Below, one piece after another: positions 39,020 to 50,666 of a stretch of DNA of 64,000 nucleotides. Under the pieces are notes generated by a model, which was not told the origin of the DNA, searched no databases, and saw nothing but the letters and a program-made list of their open reading frames with translations. The stretch lies in NCBI GenBank assembly GCA_947095535.1, contig OX352774.1, positions 249,637,825-249,701,824 on the forward strand, given 5' to 3'. Position 1 is the first letter of the stretch; every line of letters starts with the position of its first letter. The translations under genes were made by a program, and so were the position numbers. The stretch is from Poecilobothrus nobilitatus. Its lineage: Eukaryota > Arthropoda > Insecta > Diptera > Dolichopodidae.

Positions 39020-40149
39020 CGAAAGAGCATTCTACGGTATTTCTTTTGATGTCATAAAATGTTTAGTAATCCTTTTAATTTAGAAAATACATTAAGTAAG
39101 TGATCTTACTATTGAAATTTTCAAAGTACCGTTAAAACCTTTTAACAACGTTTGTAACAATTATAGGCTCTGGTTAGAAATTCATAAAATGAGCCGAAGT
39201 ATTTGTGTCCCGAAGATAAAAAAAAAATCGGGCATGGAAACTAAAAGGATGTATATTCAAGGAATTTTTTTCAAACTAACTAACTTACTAATTTTATAAA
39301 GATACTTAGTCAAACATGTATTTGATTCTTCTTTCTAGTTAATTCTTTCATCATCATTCCCTTTAAGATAGTCTTAAGTTTGTCTTATAATAATATTTCG
39401 AACTTTGTTTATATTTAAAATCGAAATAGAATTCGACATAAACTTCCACAATTTTCACAATCTCATGTACTTTCTAAATTATGGAAGTATCATTAATAAA
39501 ACGTTACAATCTCAAAAGTTTCACAATCTCATGTATTTTCTAAATTATGGAAGTATCCGTAATAGAACGTAAAAACGTATTCTGAATTAAGGTTTATCTT
39601 TGAATAACAAAAGTAACTATTTTTATAATTAACTACCTATACTGATTGTAAGTGTTGTGTTTAATATAATATAATGGTTAATACACATTGAATCCTTTAT
39701 CCTATTAACTACAAAAATAAAAACGTTACATTAATTTTATTCATATAGCATTTTCAATTATCCCATAATAATTGTTCAGCTTAATTTTTTTTTTTTTTTA
39801 AGAACTGTAAATAACAAAAATATTCAGGTGAGTTTATTTATTTTTGTTTTTTTTTTTGTCGCAAAAATCTGATATTCATTAATTACAAGATAACTTTATT
39901 CATATTGACAAATTTATTTTTAATATAATGAGCTTCAGTTTTATAAAATTAAAAACCAATATTATATTACAACAATAACATATATAAATTTTAAAGGATT
40001 TTATCTCTATATAACCCATACCAAGCAAAAATTTAATGTGTTGATGTATATTAAAATCACATAATCATTACTAATCTCTCATTTATTTTACTTTATTATT
40101 TCCTGATTATATAAACTTTATTTTTACCTTATTATTTTTTATTGCAGTA
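37776..40149. other. AT-rich gene-free stretch
   Basis: Contains (TA)n at 38986-39017 and the tandem duplication at 39454-39575. No gene seen. Confidence 0.6.
39454..39575 (+). repeat. 66-bp tandem duplication
   Basis: Copies begin at 39454 and 39520, each with TTCACAATCTCATGTA followed by TTTCTAAATTATGGAAGTAT. Only a few substitutions separate them. Confidence 0.9.
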
Positions 40150-40620
40150 AAAAAAATTTCGATTTTTTATATCCGTCGTACGAATGTAATTCTCAGAGTA
40201 TAATAAATTTGGTATTACGTTTGTGACAGCTTGCCAAGAGTTGAGATATATATATATATGGTATCTCGGTATATGCTTAATTCTGGGATATTGTTATGAT
40301 TCCAAAGTAACAAACTTCCAATCCAAACTCTATATTCCAATGCTCATGATCGAATTTTGAATCGATTTAGGCATATACATCTGCCCGTCCGGAAGATAAT
40401 TCATAAACTAGGATTACGAAATTTTTGCCATTTCACCGTTGTAAAATTGTTAGTTCGACTGACAGATTCGTGTAACTGCCAAACAACTTTTGTCTTTATA
40501 TGAAAATATCTCAGTGTCAATAGAAGCTATATATCTGAAATTTTGTGAAAAGAAGTTAAGACATAGGCTTCAGATATAGAGCTATCATTGAAATTCATCA
40601 TTGAAATTCGTTCATATTTT
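40150..40620 (+). mobile_element. Decayed repeat related to the family A module
   Basis: Contains, in order, GTATAATAAATTTGGTATTA, GTTTGTGAC, an (AT)n run, GCTCATGATCG, GAATCGATTTAGGCATATAC and CTGCCCGTCCGG. These correspond, in reverse orientation, to the AATATACCC, GTTACAAAC, AATATATATAC, GATCC/CTGATTC, CGCTAAATCGACTC and (ACGG)n blocks of family A. From memory this order is also seen in repeats of other flies. No ends found and heavily diverged. Assignment by motif order only. Confidence 0.5.
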
Positions 40621-43587
40621 TTTTAATGACAGACAAAAATGGCTAGGAATGAAACATAATATGTATCATTGGAACAGTTTTGTTTCACATTCAAAAGAAA
40701 AAATTAAAAAGAAATATTAAAAATAAAATTTGAAAATGAATAGAGCTGTGTTTATTATTAAAAAAATGTAATGGTTAAGTCAACATTTTTGTTAAATTTT
40801 AAATATTTATCGTGCACAAAAATTGAAAATAAAAATTTCAATAAAGAACTTCAATTATAGGTATAACTGCAGCCTTATACCAAAATGCAATCCAGAACTG
40901 TAGGTTACAGTACCTGCCATACAACTCCAAAATTTACAAAAATATATCTTAGTATTTAATTAAACCGGATATCTGAATTTTATAAAAGATGATTAAATTT
41001 TATGGCAACAGCATGATTTATGTTCATATAAATATCCTAAAGTTGATACAGTCAACTATACATCCTTCCTCTTTTTTGTTCGAAAAATGAGTCTTAAATA
41101 AATATCAATACCATTTTTTTTATGACGGTAAATAAAAATATTGTTTTTATTATTTTTTTTTATTTAAAATAAAAATTGAAATGGAAAATATTCATTTTTA
41201 ATATAACGTAATAATATTTTTTTGAAAAAAACAAAATGTGCAAATCCTGTGATCCAAATCGGAAAAAACTGAATCACTTTTTTTTTTTTTTTTTTCTTGA
41301 ATTGCAAAAAAGTTTTTTTTTGCTTATTACTTAGTTTTTAAATTTGCAGATACATTAACATGTATTTGATTAGAGTATTAGACATAATATTTATAATTAA
41401 ATGTAAATATGTATATACATATGTACAATAAATATTTTTACATTGAATGTGAAACATTCAACATGATAGAAAAATTTAAAATAAATAAGTAGTTATAAAA
41501 TATCTATATTTTTGGAAAATACTTCCCAGTGTTTAGTTATTATTATGAGAATGGAAAATGGAGACGAAAAGAATACCTATGAATTTTCATGTTCTGTAAA
41601 GAAAAAACCATTCGTGAAAATTAAAGAACTTAGAATATACTTTGTGAAACTTCGCGAAGATGAAGAAACTTAGCAAGGGAACCGAGCCAATCTAACAGAC
41701 ACCACAAAAACGTCTCAGACAAGATGCGAAAAAAAAAAACTAATTATGTTGGTAATTATAAATCTGTTCCAGAGAATGGCTTAAACATGATATGAAAATC
41801 TAAAGATAAAAACCAAAATTACATGTCTGTACTCAAATTTAGCAGTAAGTAGCTATATACATACTTAGTAAGTAAAATTTCTAAACTTTCAATTCACCTT
41901 CAATTCGATACAATGAAACTGAAATATAAACTTTTTATTACAAGTAAATATAAATATGAGCAAAAAAGGAAAAAATAATTATTTAATAATTTTTAGTTCA
42001 GTAAATATAATATACATTATATATACATTATATATATATTATGTAGATATACATATCGCATAAAAAAAAAGAAAAAAAACAGTAACTAACAAAAAAAAAC
42101 AAAATTAAAATTTTATACTACACAAAACGGATTGAAATTGAACTTTTCAAATATAGGAAATCGACAAAAAAAAAAAAACGAAACTACCGTTAAACGAAAA
42201 AAAATATTAACTGAAAGTTTATCTGAACTTTATCAAATTTTATAGTATAAAAACCACTAAATTATGTTTTTCTTCTTTTTTTTTTTTTTTTTTTTGTTTT
42301 TTACATCCTTTTCTCCCATATCATCATTCTTATATATATATATATACCAAGCTAAATTGAACTAAAAATTTTTGATTTTAGTTTCAAATTTTTCATTTCA
42401 GTGAATTTCACTAAAATCGTGCATTAAAAATACAAATTCAGATGTTCATATTGATATGCAGAGAATTCAATTCTCCAATCTAAATAGTTTTAAAGCATAA
42501 AACTATATATGTACATATATATAAACAGTTATGGTAGGTATATACCGTTACACATTATTTTTTCAACAACCAAAAAAATACAAATACGATAACTGTAAAG
42601 TAACGGCATTGAAAATAAGAATTTTCTTTTATTCGGTTGCAAAATTTTTTGATATCAAATTGCAGTTTTTACCATCTTATAAAAATTTCAAATTTTTTTT
42701 TTTAATTCGAAAAAATAAAAACAGAAAAAAAAAAAAAATTCGTTATTCGCTTATTGAAGAGTAAAGCGAAAATTTATCAATCAATAAAACTACCATTTAC
42801 AGTAGAAACTTTTCACTATGTTCACACACACATGCATTCAAAAAGTTCAATATTTTACAGATATTTAATAAAATATTTTGCAAACGATTTATAGGATCAA
42901 TTAAAAAAATATCGAAATTTTGTAATGTACTACCTAAATATATTATTTAAAACTAAATTTCTTACTTTCAACTATCTAATAGATCTAAGTGAGATCATTT
43001 AAGTGAAGTATCAAAATAAACTGTTAAGTATAAAAAATTCTAATACATCATTTGTATATAAAATAAATGAAGTTTATCAAACTCTATTTGTTAAAAAGAA
43101 TTTAAGATTTACTACTATGTCTTTTGTGTGCAAAAACTTATTTAGTCTATCATCTAGATTCTTATCTATAGATTTACACTTTAGAATCTGGTACCATAAA
43201 ATACATACCTAATCCGTAAAAACAAATGCAGTGCAAAAAATTTTAATTAAGTAGGTACTGTAAGTTTCATTAATAATGTAAGAATATACGCACCTTTAAA
43301 AGAGTAAAGACACATAATTGCCAAATCAATACAATTTAAATGTTCAATTTGTGTACAATCTGAATTTTTGTACACAAATTCTCACCTAAGTGAGAAACAA
43401 AAACAAAAAAAAAATGATCTTCAAAAACATGACAACAAAACCATTCATGAAAATTTGAATTTATTTAAATATTTGAATTTTTTTGGTTCAATTAAATTTT
43501 TCTATTACCTACATTTTTTTAAGGTATATTTTCATTCTCTTATATATACAAAGTATCTTATTTTAAAATATCTGTAAAATACATTTG
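40621..43587. other. AT-rich gene-free stretch
   Basis: No gene recognised apart from the short coding-like patch at 41538-41670. A (TA)n-rich stretch lies near 42010-42040. Confidence 0.55.
41538..41670 (+). CDS. Short coding-like open frame, 42 codons, unrecognised
   Basis: The frame ATG AGA ATG GAA... reads MRMENGDEKNTYEFSCSVKK, KPFVKIKELRIYFVKLREDE, ET and stops. It is noticeably GC-richer than its surroundings and its residues are mixed and hydrophilic rather than homopolymer-derived. It could be a small exon (the upstream CTTCCCAG looks like a splice acceptor), a fragment of a decayed transposon protein, or chance. A palindrome CTTCGCGAAG lies within it. I assign no function. Confidence 0.2.
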
Positions 43588-44119
43588 AAGGGTAAATTCA
43601 CATTTGATGCATGCATCCGGATGTAAACATTTAATTGGTTGAAAAAATATATCGTGTTCATGACATGCTCTCCCTTTCGATCATTTTAGATGCAAAGCAT
43701 ACACAATGCAAATTTGTTTTAACGTCAAATTCAGACGTAAAATCATATGTCAAAAATTTTAAACGTTAAATATTTTAAAATATTTTGTAGATGGATATAA
43801 TAAAAAGAAAATAAATTACAATTTTATATGTGTAATTAATAAATTATATTTAGTTTATATTAATTAAAAATTTTTCATACATAAAATAATAATTTTCTCT
43901 GATATAACCATTTTGTATTTTGTAAATAAAAAATTTTTTCATCAAATGTCAAAACAATATACACATTCTACCTATAGACTTTCAAATAAAAATGTCGCCG
44001 TTTTGCATCTTGTGAACGAGTGGATGCATTATGAATGCAAAATATTCGTCAATATTGCCGAAGAGTACACGAAATAATATTTGCATCTGGATGCATGCAT
44101 CCCATGTGAACTTACCCTT
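43588..44119. mobile_element. MITE-like element with 40-bp terminal inverted repeats
   Basis: A 532-bp unit. The left end (43588-43627, AAGGGTAAATTCACATTTGA...) and right end (44080-44119) are inverted repeats matching at 35 of 40 positions, and both include GATGCATGCATCC. The interior has repeated ATGCAAA- and GATGCA-type motifs, has no recognisable transposase, and is AT-rich. This is the architecture of a non-autonomous DNA transposon moved in trans. I could not define a clear target-site duplication: the bases flanking the two ends (ACATTTG and ATTTTTA) do not match, so it may have decayed or the true ends may differ slightly. Superfamily unassigned. Confidence 0.85.
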
Positions 44120-45430
44120 ATTTTTATATTTAAAATGACTTAATTAAATTGTAATCGACCTAAAATTTTAAAGTATATTCATGTTCTATATTAGGTACTT
44201 ATTGAAAAATATTTATTTTTATTTACCTGTATGCGTATACCTTTAAACATATGAAAACATACATATAATATATAGTATATAAATGTTTTCAATCAGCAAT
44301 CAGGAATCAAAAACTTTTAAATATATCAGGAAAAAAAAATAAATAAATAAAAAAAAAATAATAAATATAAAATTGAGTATTTACTTTTAAAAGAAAAAAG
44401 AAAATTGATTGAAATTAAATGATTGTTTATCAATCATTAAAACAGTTGATAAAAAAAAAAAAAAAACTATGGTTAAGAAGAATCATTTTATGGTACCTAT
44501 ATCTTAAGATATACATTTTTATAAAATATTTTGAAGATTTCTTTCAAATTTAAATAAATCGAAATTTGGGTTTACTGCAAATAAAAGCAAAAGGTGTAAT
44601 GAACTGAAATTTCAAATATTTCTCATTAAGTATTGTTTTATGTTAAATATAAAATATAAAATATTTGTTAAGAGAAAATAATAATTAGTATAGTAGGTTT
44701 ATTTTATAGAAAATCATGTGGAATTGATATTTGAACAAATCTTTAACGGTATTTGTTTTAATATATAATTTGAAAATGGAACGGAAATAAGAGAATCCAA
44801 TATAACAGAAATAATTTGAAAAAAACAAAAAAATGATTCTTAATCTTTAATACATATATCTTTAAAAAGTTAATTATGGTTTACTTTACCTATAACTCTA
44901 TAACTATAATAGATTTTGAATAGTTTAATGATTTCAAATAATTTTTTAGATATATAATTAAAATTTTTAAAAGATTGAAATAAAATTGTGTGAGTGAATC
45001 GCTTGTTAAATCATTTTTAAAGGTCATATCATTTTATCAATGACATTTACTTACTTGACATATCAATTAAATTCCATTAGATTCATGTCAAGGTATACAC
45101 ATCAATTATTATTTTTTTTTTTTTAATTAAAGATCAAATTATTAGAGTTTTTAATATTTAAAAATTCAAAAAAAAAAAAAAAATTTTATATTGTTGCTGT
45201 CTGAATTAAGTTAAATTATTTATGTATATAATGGTTAATTGTTTTTTTGATCTTAATGTCAAAATTAATAAATATATAATAATAAATGTTAATATTTTTT
45301 GTTAGATTTTCAATAAAACAAAAAATTGGAAATTTATAAACATATAAAAATTTGTTAAGACATATTAAAACATTCATATAAAAATTAATTTAAATAAGAA
45401 AAATATCTTTTCTAAAATATAGAACTCATT
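44120..45430. other. AT-rich gene-free stretch
   Basis: Nothing recognised. Confidence 0.6.
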
Positions 45431-45539
45431 ATTTTTATTTACGAGGGTTGGTGGAAAATTCGAAAGTCACCAAGGGGAACTGCACGTGCTTCCTCAGAGT
45501 AGTATTAGACTTTAACCAACCAAAACCATCCCCCCTTTT

Positions 45540-45590
45540 AAAACCAAACTCTAGAGTGGAACCCTTTATACAAATGTACAGTTTGGTTTT
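45540..45590. repeat. 11-bp inverted repeat in a GC-richer patch
   Basis: AAAACCAAACT (45540-45550) and AGTTTGGTTTT (45580-45590) are exact inverted repeats 29 bases apart. They lie in a patch (45440-45655) much less AT-rich than its surroundings, which begins ACGAGGGTTGGTGG, loosely like the ends of some mariner-type transposons. No opposite terminal repeat was found and the 68-codon frame across it matches nothing I know. Confidence 0.55.
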
Positions 45591-45660
45591 GGGGATAGGG
45601 ATGTGGGAAGGATTATTTGTAAAAAAATTTCACTCACTTAGAGTGAAACATTAAATATAC

Positions 45661-46160
45661 ATCTTTTACTTTTTTTAAAAAATATATTTTCAATTTAAGT
45701 GCAAGCATTTTCTGTTTAGATGCGTCAGCTTTCCTTTTTCATTGCAAGTATTTTTTTTTTTCTATTTAGAGCAAGTTTTCCTTTCAAAGTGCAATAAATT
45801 ATTGTTAACTTAACCTTATTTTAATAAATATTTTGATTGATTGACATTTTGACAAAATTTATAAAAAATAAAAAAACCTAAGTGTTCTATTTTAGCCTTA
45901 GTATATATCGCCTTTTAGTGTACGTCTGAATAATTTTTAGTAAATAATACATGTACATAATTAAATTACTTAACTAGTGATAAGTTATAACAAATTTTGT
46001 AAATATCAAAACTTGCATTTTAAAAGGAAATACTTCCATTTTAAAAGGAAATACTTCCATTTTAAAAGGAAATACTTGCACTTAAAATGAAATTAGGTAT
46101 TTCCATTTAAAAAAAAAATAAATAAATTTACTTAAAATGGAAATCCTTTTTCTTAAAGTA
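45661..46160. repeat. Foldback-like unit with subterminal repeats
   Basis: The left part has AATTTAAGTGCAAGCATTTT (45692-45711) and further GCAAGTATTT and GCAAGTTTTCC motifs at ~45-base spacing. The right part has the inverse, CTTGCACTTAAAATG at 46075-46089, beside a 21-bp tandem array. Left and right are therefore inverted relative to each other around an AT-rich centre, as in foldback transposons or MITEs with subterminal repeats. Outer ends are not defined. Confidence 0.5.
46012..46093 (+). repeat. 21-bp tandem array, 3 full units
   Basis: Units at 46012-46032, 46033-46053 and 46054-46074, each CTT(G/C)CATTTTAAAAGGAAATA. Units 2 and 3 are identical and unit 1 differs by one base. A diverged fourth unit follows to 46093. 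Confidence 0.95.
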
Positions 46161-47353
46161 AAATATTGAATATTCAAATAAAATGCATTCTTTTAATTAA
46201 AGATTTCACCGATTTTTTCTACACGAGAATAACTTGTATCAGGTTATGACTAACTTGAAGTAACTTGAAGCGCATTTTTTCAAGATCCCATTCATTTATA
46301 GACCCAAACAAAAGTACTTAATAAATTAAATAATATGATGACAATATATAGTAATCAGATAACTTTAATTATTTGTCAATTAAATTAACTTTTTATAAAT
46401 TTAGAATGAAACATTAATGAACATTAACATTAATTCTAGTTTATGTATTAACCCTTTCTTTTTAAACCGCTTTTAAGATTTAATCTTTTAGATTAGAATG
46501 GAACATTTTTAATTATATAAAAATGTATCTATATTTAAAATTCGCAATTTATATACTGTTAAGCACATAATAAAGGTATATTATCATCTTTCAATGTACA
46601 GTTATACAATAATTCTAACAAAAATAGTCATTACTCATTAGTTATGATGTGATATAAAATGATTTGATACGTTTGCATGACATTTCATATAACAACTATA
46701 ACATAAGTTATAACAATCATTCATTGTCACTTAAAAAGCATTCGTCAAATTATTTTAAGTACCTACTTATATATGACAGAGAGCGTATAAATCATATTGT
46801 ATAATTAATCATTAGTAATATGACGTTTTTCTAATGATTTCTTGTGACTATTATATTGAGAGAGTAGTGATTTTACATATCATATACTTAATATACAAAA
46901 TCATATATAATATATAAAATACAAAATATATATAAAACTAATCAAAAATTCATATAATGCCTACATAATGACTATTATAATTAGCCGTAATCTATAATAA
47001 CAATTAATGAGAGAATTTTTATCCAATTAACTGTATTTGAGTAATTTTTCTTTTATTTATTAAAAATTTAAGAGATAATTTATATTAAGAGTTAAGACTC
47101 TTAATAGTTATCAAAGCTTCTTTTCGGTGAAATTTCAAAGCAATAAGGAAAATATTATTATCTTCAAAATTTAATAAAAATTGAATTTATTTTCATCCAT
47201 TATAACTATATGAATTCCAATTTAAAAAAATTTTTGTCAAATTTATTAAAAATAAAATAAAAATATTTTTTTATATAATATTTAAACATTCCATTTTTTA
47301 CTTTCATTAAATATTTTTTATTTTTTTTTTTAATACCTTTAACTCATAAAATA
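46161..47353. other. AT-rich gene-free stretch
   Basis: Nothing recognised. Confidence 0.6.
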
Positions 47354-47833
47354 GTGCAAATGAAAATATTTTTGAGTTTTTTTTTGTATTTGAATCATGC
47401 ATTTCTTTTTTATTCTTGTTTTTTTCATTTAATAATTTTTGTCGTAAATCGAGAAAGCGCGAAATTAAAGTATTTAAATGTTTTTGTAAATAAAAAATAC
47501 CAAAAATATTATAATAATAAAGTTAAAAATGGCTTCCTAATAATTGCAAGCTCTGGCATTAAACAAAAAATGCATTGGAATGCTACTGAAAACAAAAATA
47601 ATAAAAATAAATATAACGAAAAAAAAACAAAAAAAGACAAAACACCTATAGTCACAAAGCGGAAAAACTTTTTTTTTTCTTTTTATTTTATTTTCATTTT
47701 AATTCGCGTTGCTGGGAAGAAAATTATAAATAGATTACAAAAAATGCACGTAAATAAAAATGAAAATATTGGAGTAAAATATTTTTTTTTTATTGCACAA
47801 AAAAAGAAAAAAAGTATTTTGTTCAGCATTTAA
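47354..47833 (+). CDS. 159-codon open frame, unrecognised, doubtful
   Basis: The longest uninterrupted frame in the window; the next longest is 112 codons. The predicted product starts with a hydrophobic stretch (MKIFLSFFLYLNHAFLFYSC, residues 3-22) that could act as a signal peptide or membrane anchor. A mid-part with varied residues follows (VNRESAKLKYLNVFVNKKYQ; GFLIIASSGIKQKMHWNATE), then a Lys/Asn-rich segment, a second Phe-rich hydrophobic segment and a Lys-rich end. Runs of AAA and TTT codons lengthen frames artificially in this sequence, and no domain, promoter or conserved neighbour supports it. It might be a lineage-specific small gene, an exon, or chance. Confidence 0.2.
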   Translation: MQMKIFLSFFLYLNHAFLFYSCFFHLIIFVVNRESAKLKYLNVFVNKKYQKYYNNKVKNGFLIIASSGIKQKMHWNATENKNNKNKYNEKKTKKDKTPIVTKRKNFFFSFYFIFILIRVAGKKIINRLQKMHVNKNENIGVKYFFFIAQKKKKSILFSI

Positions 47834-48439
47834 GTCAGTTATTTTAGTTACAGTTACTTTAATTAAACGGCTTCGTTTTTATTTTAAATAAATGCTCTTA
47901 AATAAATATAATTTTTAATATTTTTTTTCTAAGAATTGTAATTAAATAAATTCAATCTAAAGGATGCTAACTAAATTTTATAAGAACATTATAGTCGGGT
48001 CGAACTGTGATTAATTTTCTAAAAGAATGATATAATGTAGGTATACATAATGATATACATATTACGAATATTATTGTATTTTTAAAGACATATTTAACAA
48101 ACGGCATTAGGTACATATTAAAATCACCTTTTCAAGTTTTGAGGTATGAGTTAAAAAATTACAAAAACATGCTAACGCAAATAGATTGGTGAAATAGTCG
48201 GATCTCCTAAAAAAAAATAATTTTTTCTTCAACCCTTTTTTTAAATCACTTAAACATTGGTTTTATTATTTTCGATTTCTCAAATCTTAATACGTTTACC
48301 CTACATTTTTATCGAAACTTCTCGCAATTTCAAATTATTTAGACTGACTATTTTCATCCATTTTTTATACACAACACGTCACCTGTTCACTTTTTTTTTT
48401 TAAACAGAAAAATAGAAATTTTTTGTCAATAGAAAATAG
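47834..48439. other. AT-rich spacer
   Basis: No gene recognised between the open frame and the family C copy. Confidence 0.5.
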
Positions 48440-48830
48440 AAAAGATTTTTGAAAAAATGTGCTTATATTAGTTTTACTTTGTCCGTCCCTCCGTCTGTCT
48501 GTCTGTCCACCTGTTTACAAAACTTCTACACTGTTAAAAATAGAGAAAAAAAACTTTTAACCATGGGTAGGTCTCATAAAAAACTTTGAACAAGCCCTAT
48601 ATTTAAATTTACCGTTATGTGAAAATAAAATTTTGCATGATTTTTCTACCCTCATAACTCCGGAACGCTTTTAGATAAGGACTTGATATATTGCTTTGCT
48701 ATTTTTAGACAACTGTAACTTAAATTTTAGTGCAAGTCACAATTCTACACAGTTTGTATTCTCTTTTGAAAATATGCGCCTTTAAAAATAGTTGGTTTAC
48801 ATTCTACCTTGTTTCATTCTCGTTTTTAAA
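48440..48830 (+). mobile_element. Dispersed repeat family C (short copy)
   Basis: Shares with 61075-61900 the blocks GAAAAAATGTGCTTAT, a TCCGTCC/TCTGTC tract, TTTACAAAACTTCTACAC, TTTTAACCATGGGTAGGTCT, ATTTAAATTTACCGTTATGTG, TGCATGATTTTTCTAC, CATAACTCCGGAACGCTT and GTTTACATTCTACCTTG in the same order. It is about half the length because several internal blocks are missing. No coding capacity recognised. Confidence 0.85.
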
Positions 48831-50209
48831 CGCTTGAAAAAATTGAATTTCTCATTATTTCATTTTATTTTTTAAAAGCTTCAAAAAAGTTAGATTCGAC
48901 CTATGGTTTTGAAAAAGTATTGAAAAAAGGGGATTAACAACTGAGATAGAAAACATTGACGTTTAACCACTGACTTAAACAAACAATAATTGGTTGTTGA
49001 TTTTATAAGACGAATTGAAACATGATTACCTAACTCATCTGTATCACTTAAGGGTTAATCATAATTGAAGTTTAAAAATTTTTTTTATTAATTTTTGGAT
49101 TATACGTTGTTTTGTGTTTGTAATTTATTTTTAGATTATTTATTTACATAGATTTGTATACAATTTTAAAGATTAATGAATAAAATATTATTTATTTAGC
49201 AATTTTTAAATATTTTTCAAAATATTAATGTCCATTTATTGAAAGATCTGCAAAAGATATTTTTAAAACATTTAAAATATTTTATTTATATTTTTCCAAT
49301 CAATTACCTACAATAAATTTTTAATAAATTTTTAAATTGTGTGGAAAATTTAAAGCAAAAAGTAATTATTAATAATTAACTAATATAACAAAGGTAAAAA
49401 TCTTATTTTTTCTTGCCCCTATGTAAAATAATTTTTAATAAAATATTCAAAGAATTTTTTTTTTTTTTGTATTATTTTGTCTTTTGTTTTTTATTTTTAA
49501 AATTTATTCCTTTGGATAAATACCAATTCTTGACATTTCTACAAAAAAAAAACAAGAAAAAGCAAACATAAAAGCAATTATAATGAATTTTTAGTAGACT
49601 CTATACAAGTTTTAACCGAATCTTAAAGTAACAAAGAAGTAGATTTAAAGGAATTGAAGAATTTTCAAATCAAATATGTAACTTTTTTTTTTTTTGTGTT
49701 TTTTAAGAGAAATTTTAAGGATTTTAAATATGTTTTAATTATAAATTTAAAATTAAATGTTACATTATTATTTCTGTTAAGATTTTTTCTTTTTATTGAA
49801 TAATGCATGTATTAATGAAAGCTAAAACTATTAAACAAAATTTAATTCCCATACTTCTATCGCTCCAAATTCTGTTATTTGACATTCTGACATTTTTTTT
49901 TTATATCGCATTCTTTCGTCAGAAGAACTTATTTTTAACATATGCTCTTATGCATAAAACTAAGATTGAACTGAAATCTCACTTTATCAAAAAAAAAAAA
50001 AAAACAGCACATGAACTTCGTTTGAAGTCGCTTTAATTCTTTAGCTGGAACATTTTGTTTCAAAGAGTCAATTTTAAGTCAAATCTTAATTTTATACATT
50101 CGACTTATTGTTTTAATTTTAGAAGATATCGTTAAAGACTAATTTTTGAGATCCCAAATTAAGAAATTCTAAATTCACTCCAAACAGTTGAGTTTTATTG
50201 GCAAGGGTA
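48831..50209. other. AT-rich gene-free stretch
   Basis: Nothing recognised. A 77-codon open frame near 49803-50036 has no known motif and ends in a Lys homopolymer. Confidence 0.55.
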
Positions 50210-50666
50210 TTTTTTTTTTTTTTTATACTAAAACCACAAACTAGGAATATGATCCTTTGTACTTGAAGTAGTTGTGATTATATGGGATGGGATAGGGATG
50301 GAACAAATTAGCATATGGGGAGTTGAGGAGTTAATTGAAGAAGAATCTGTTGAGATTCTTCTTAAATTTGGGCAAATTGTAAATATCAAAACCGCCAACT
50401 TTTGGAAATACGGTGGATGGAAATAAATTCCACATTTTTGCAGTTCTAACAATAAACGAATTGCTATAACGAGTAGAGTACCACTTAGGTAGTTCCACAT
50501 AGTAAGAATGCGCATTTGCTGCCCCTCTTGTGGTACGTTGGAATTGTTTAAGAGGAGACAGCAGTGAGTTTATGTAAACTGACATCTAAGTAGTTGTATA
50601 ACTAAGGAACAAACATCTAGCTTCTAAACTAAGCAATAAACGTCTAGCTATTATGTCATCCCACTT
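50210..50666 (-). pseudogene. Second LINE: reverse-transcriptase ORF C-terminus and tail
   Basis: Minus-strand translation gives KWDDIIARRLLLSLEARCLF (from 50666), one in-frame TAG, then MSVYINSLLSPLKQFQ, RTTRGAANAHSYYVELPKW, SFIVRTAKMWNLFPSTVFP and YNLPKFKKNLNRFFFN, ending at a stop near 50331. This is the order of motifs at the C-terminus of many insect non-LTR reverse transcriptases (RR...LF...TR...H...V.LP...SF..RT...WN.LP...VF...FK...N), recognised from memory. About 100 bases after the stop is an A tract of about 16 (minus strand, 50210-50225), consistent with a poly(A) tail. The catalytic part is absent, so the copy is 5'-truncated. It differs from the LINE at 12141 in motif content and is probably from another clade. 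Confidence 0.8.

Noticed and set aside
45440..45655. Mariner-type transposon starting ACGAGGGTTGG
   Set aside because: Only one end resembles a mariner terminus. No matching inverted end and no transposase sequence was found.
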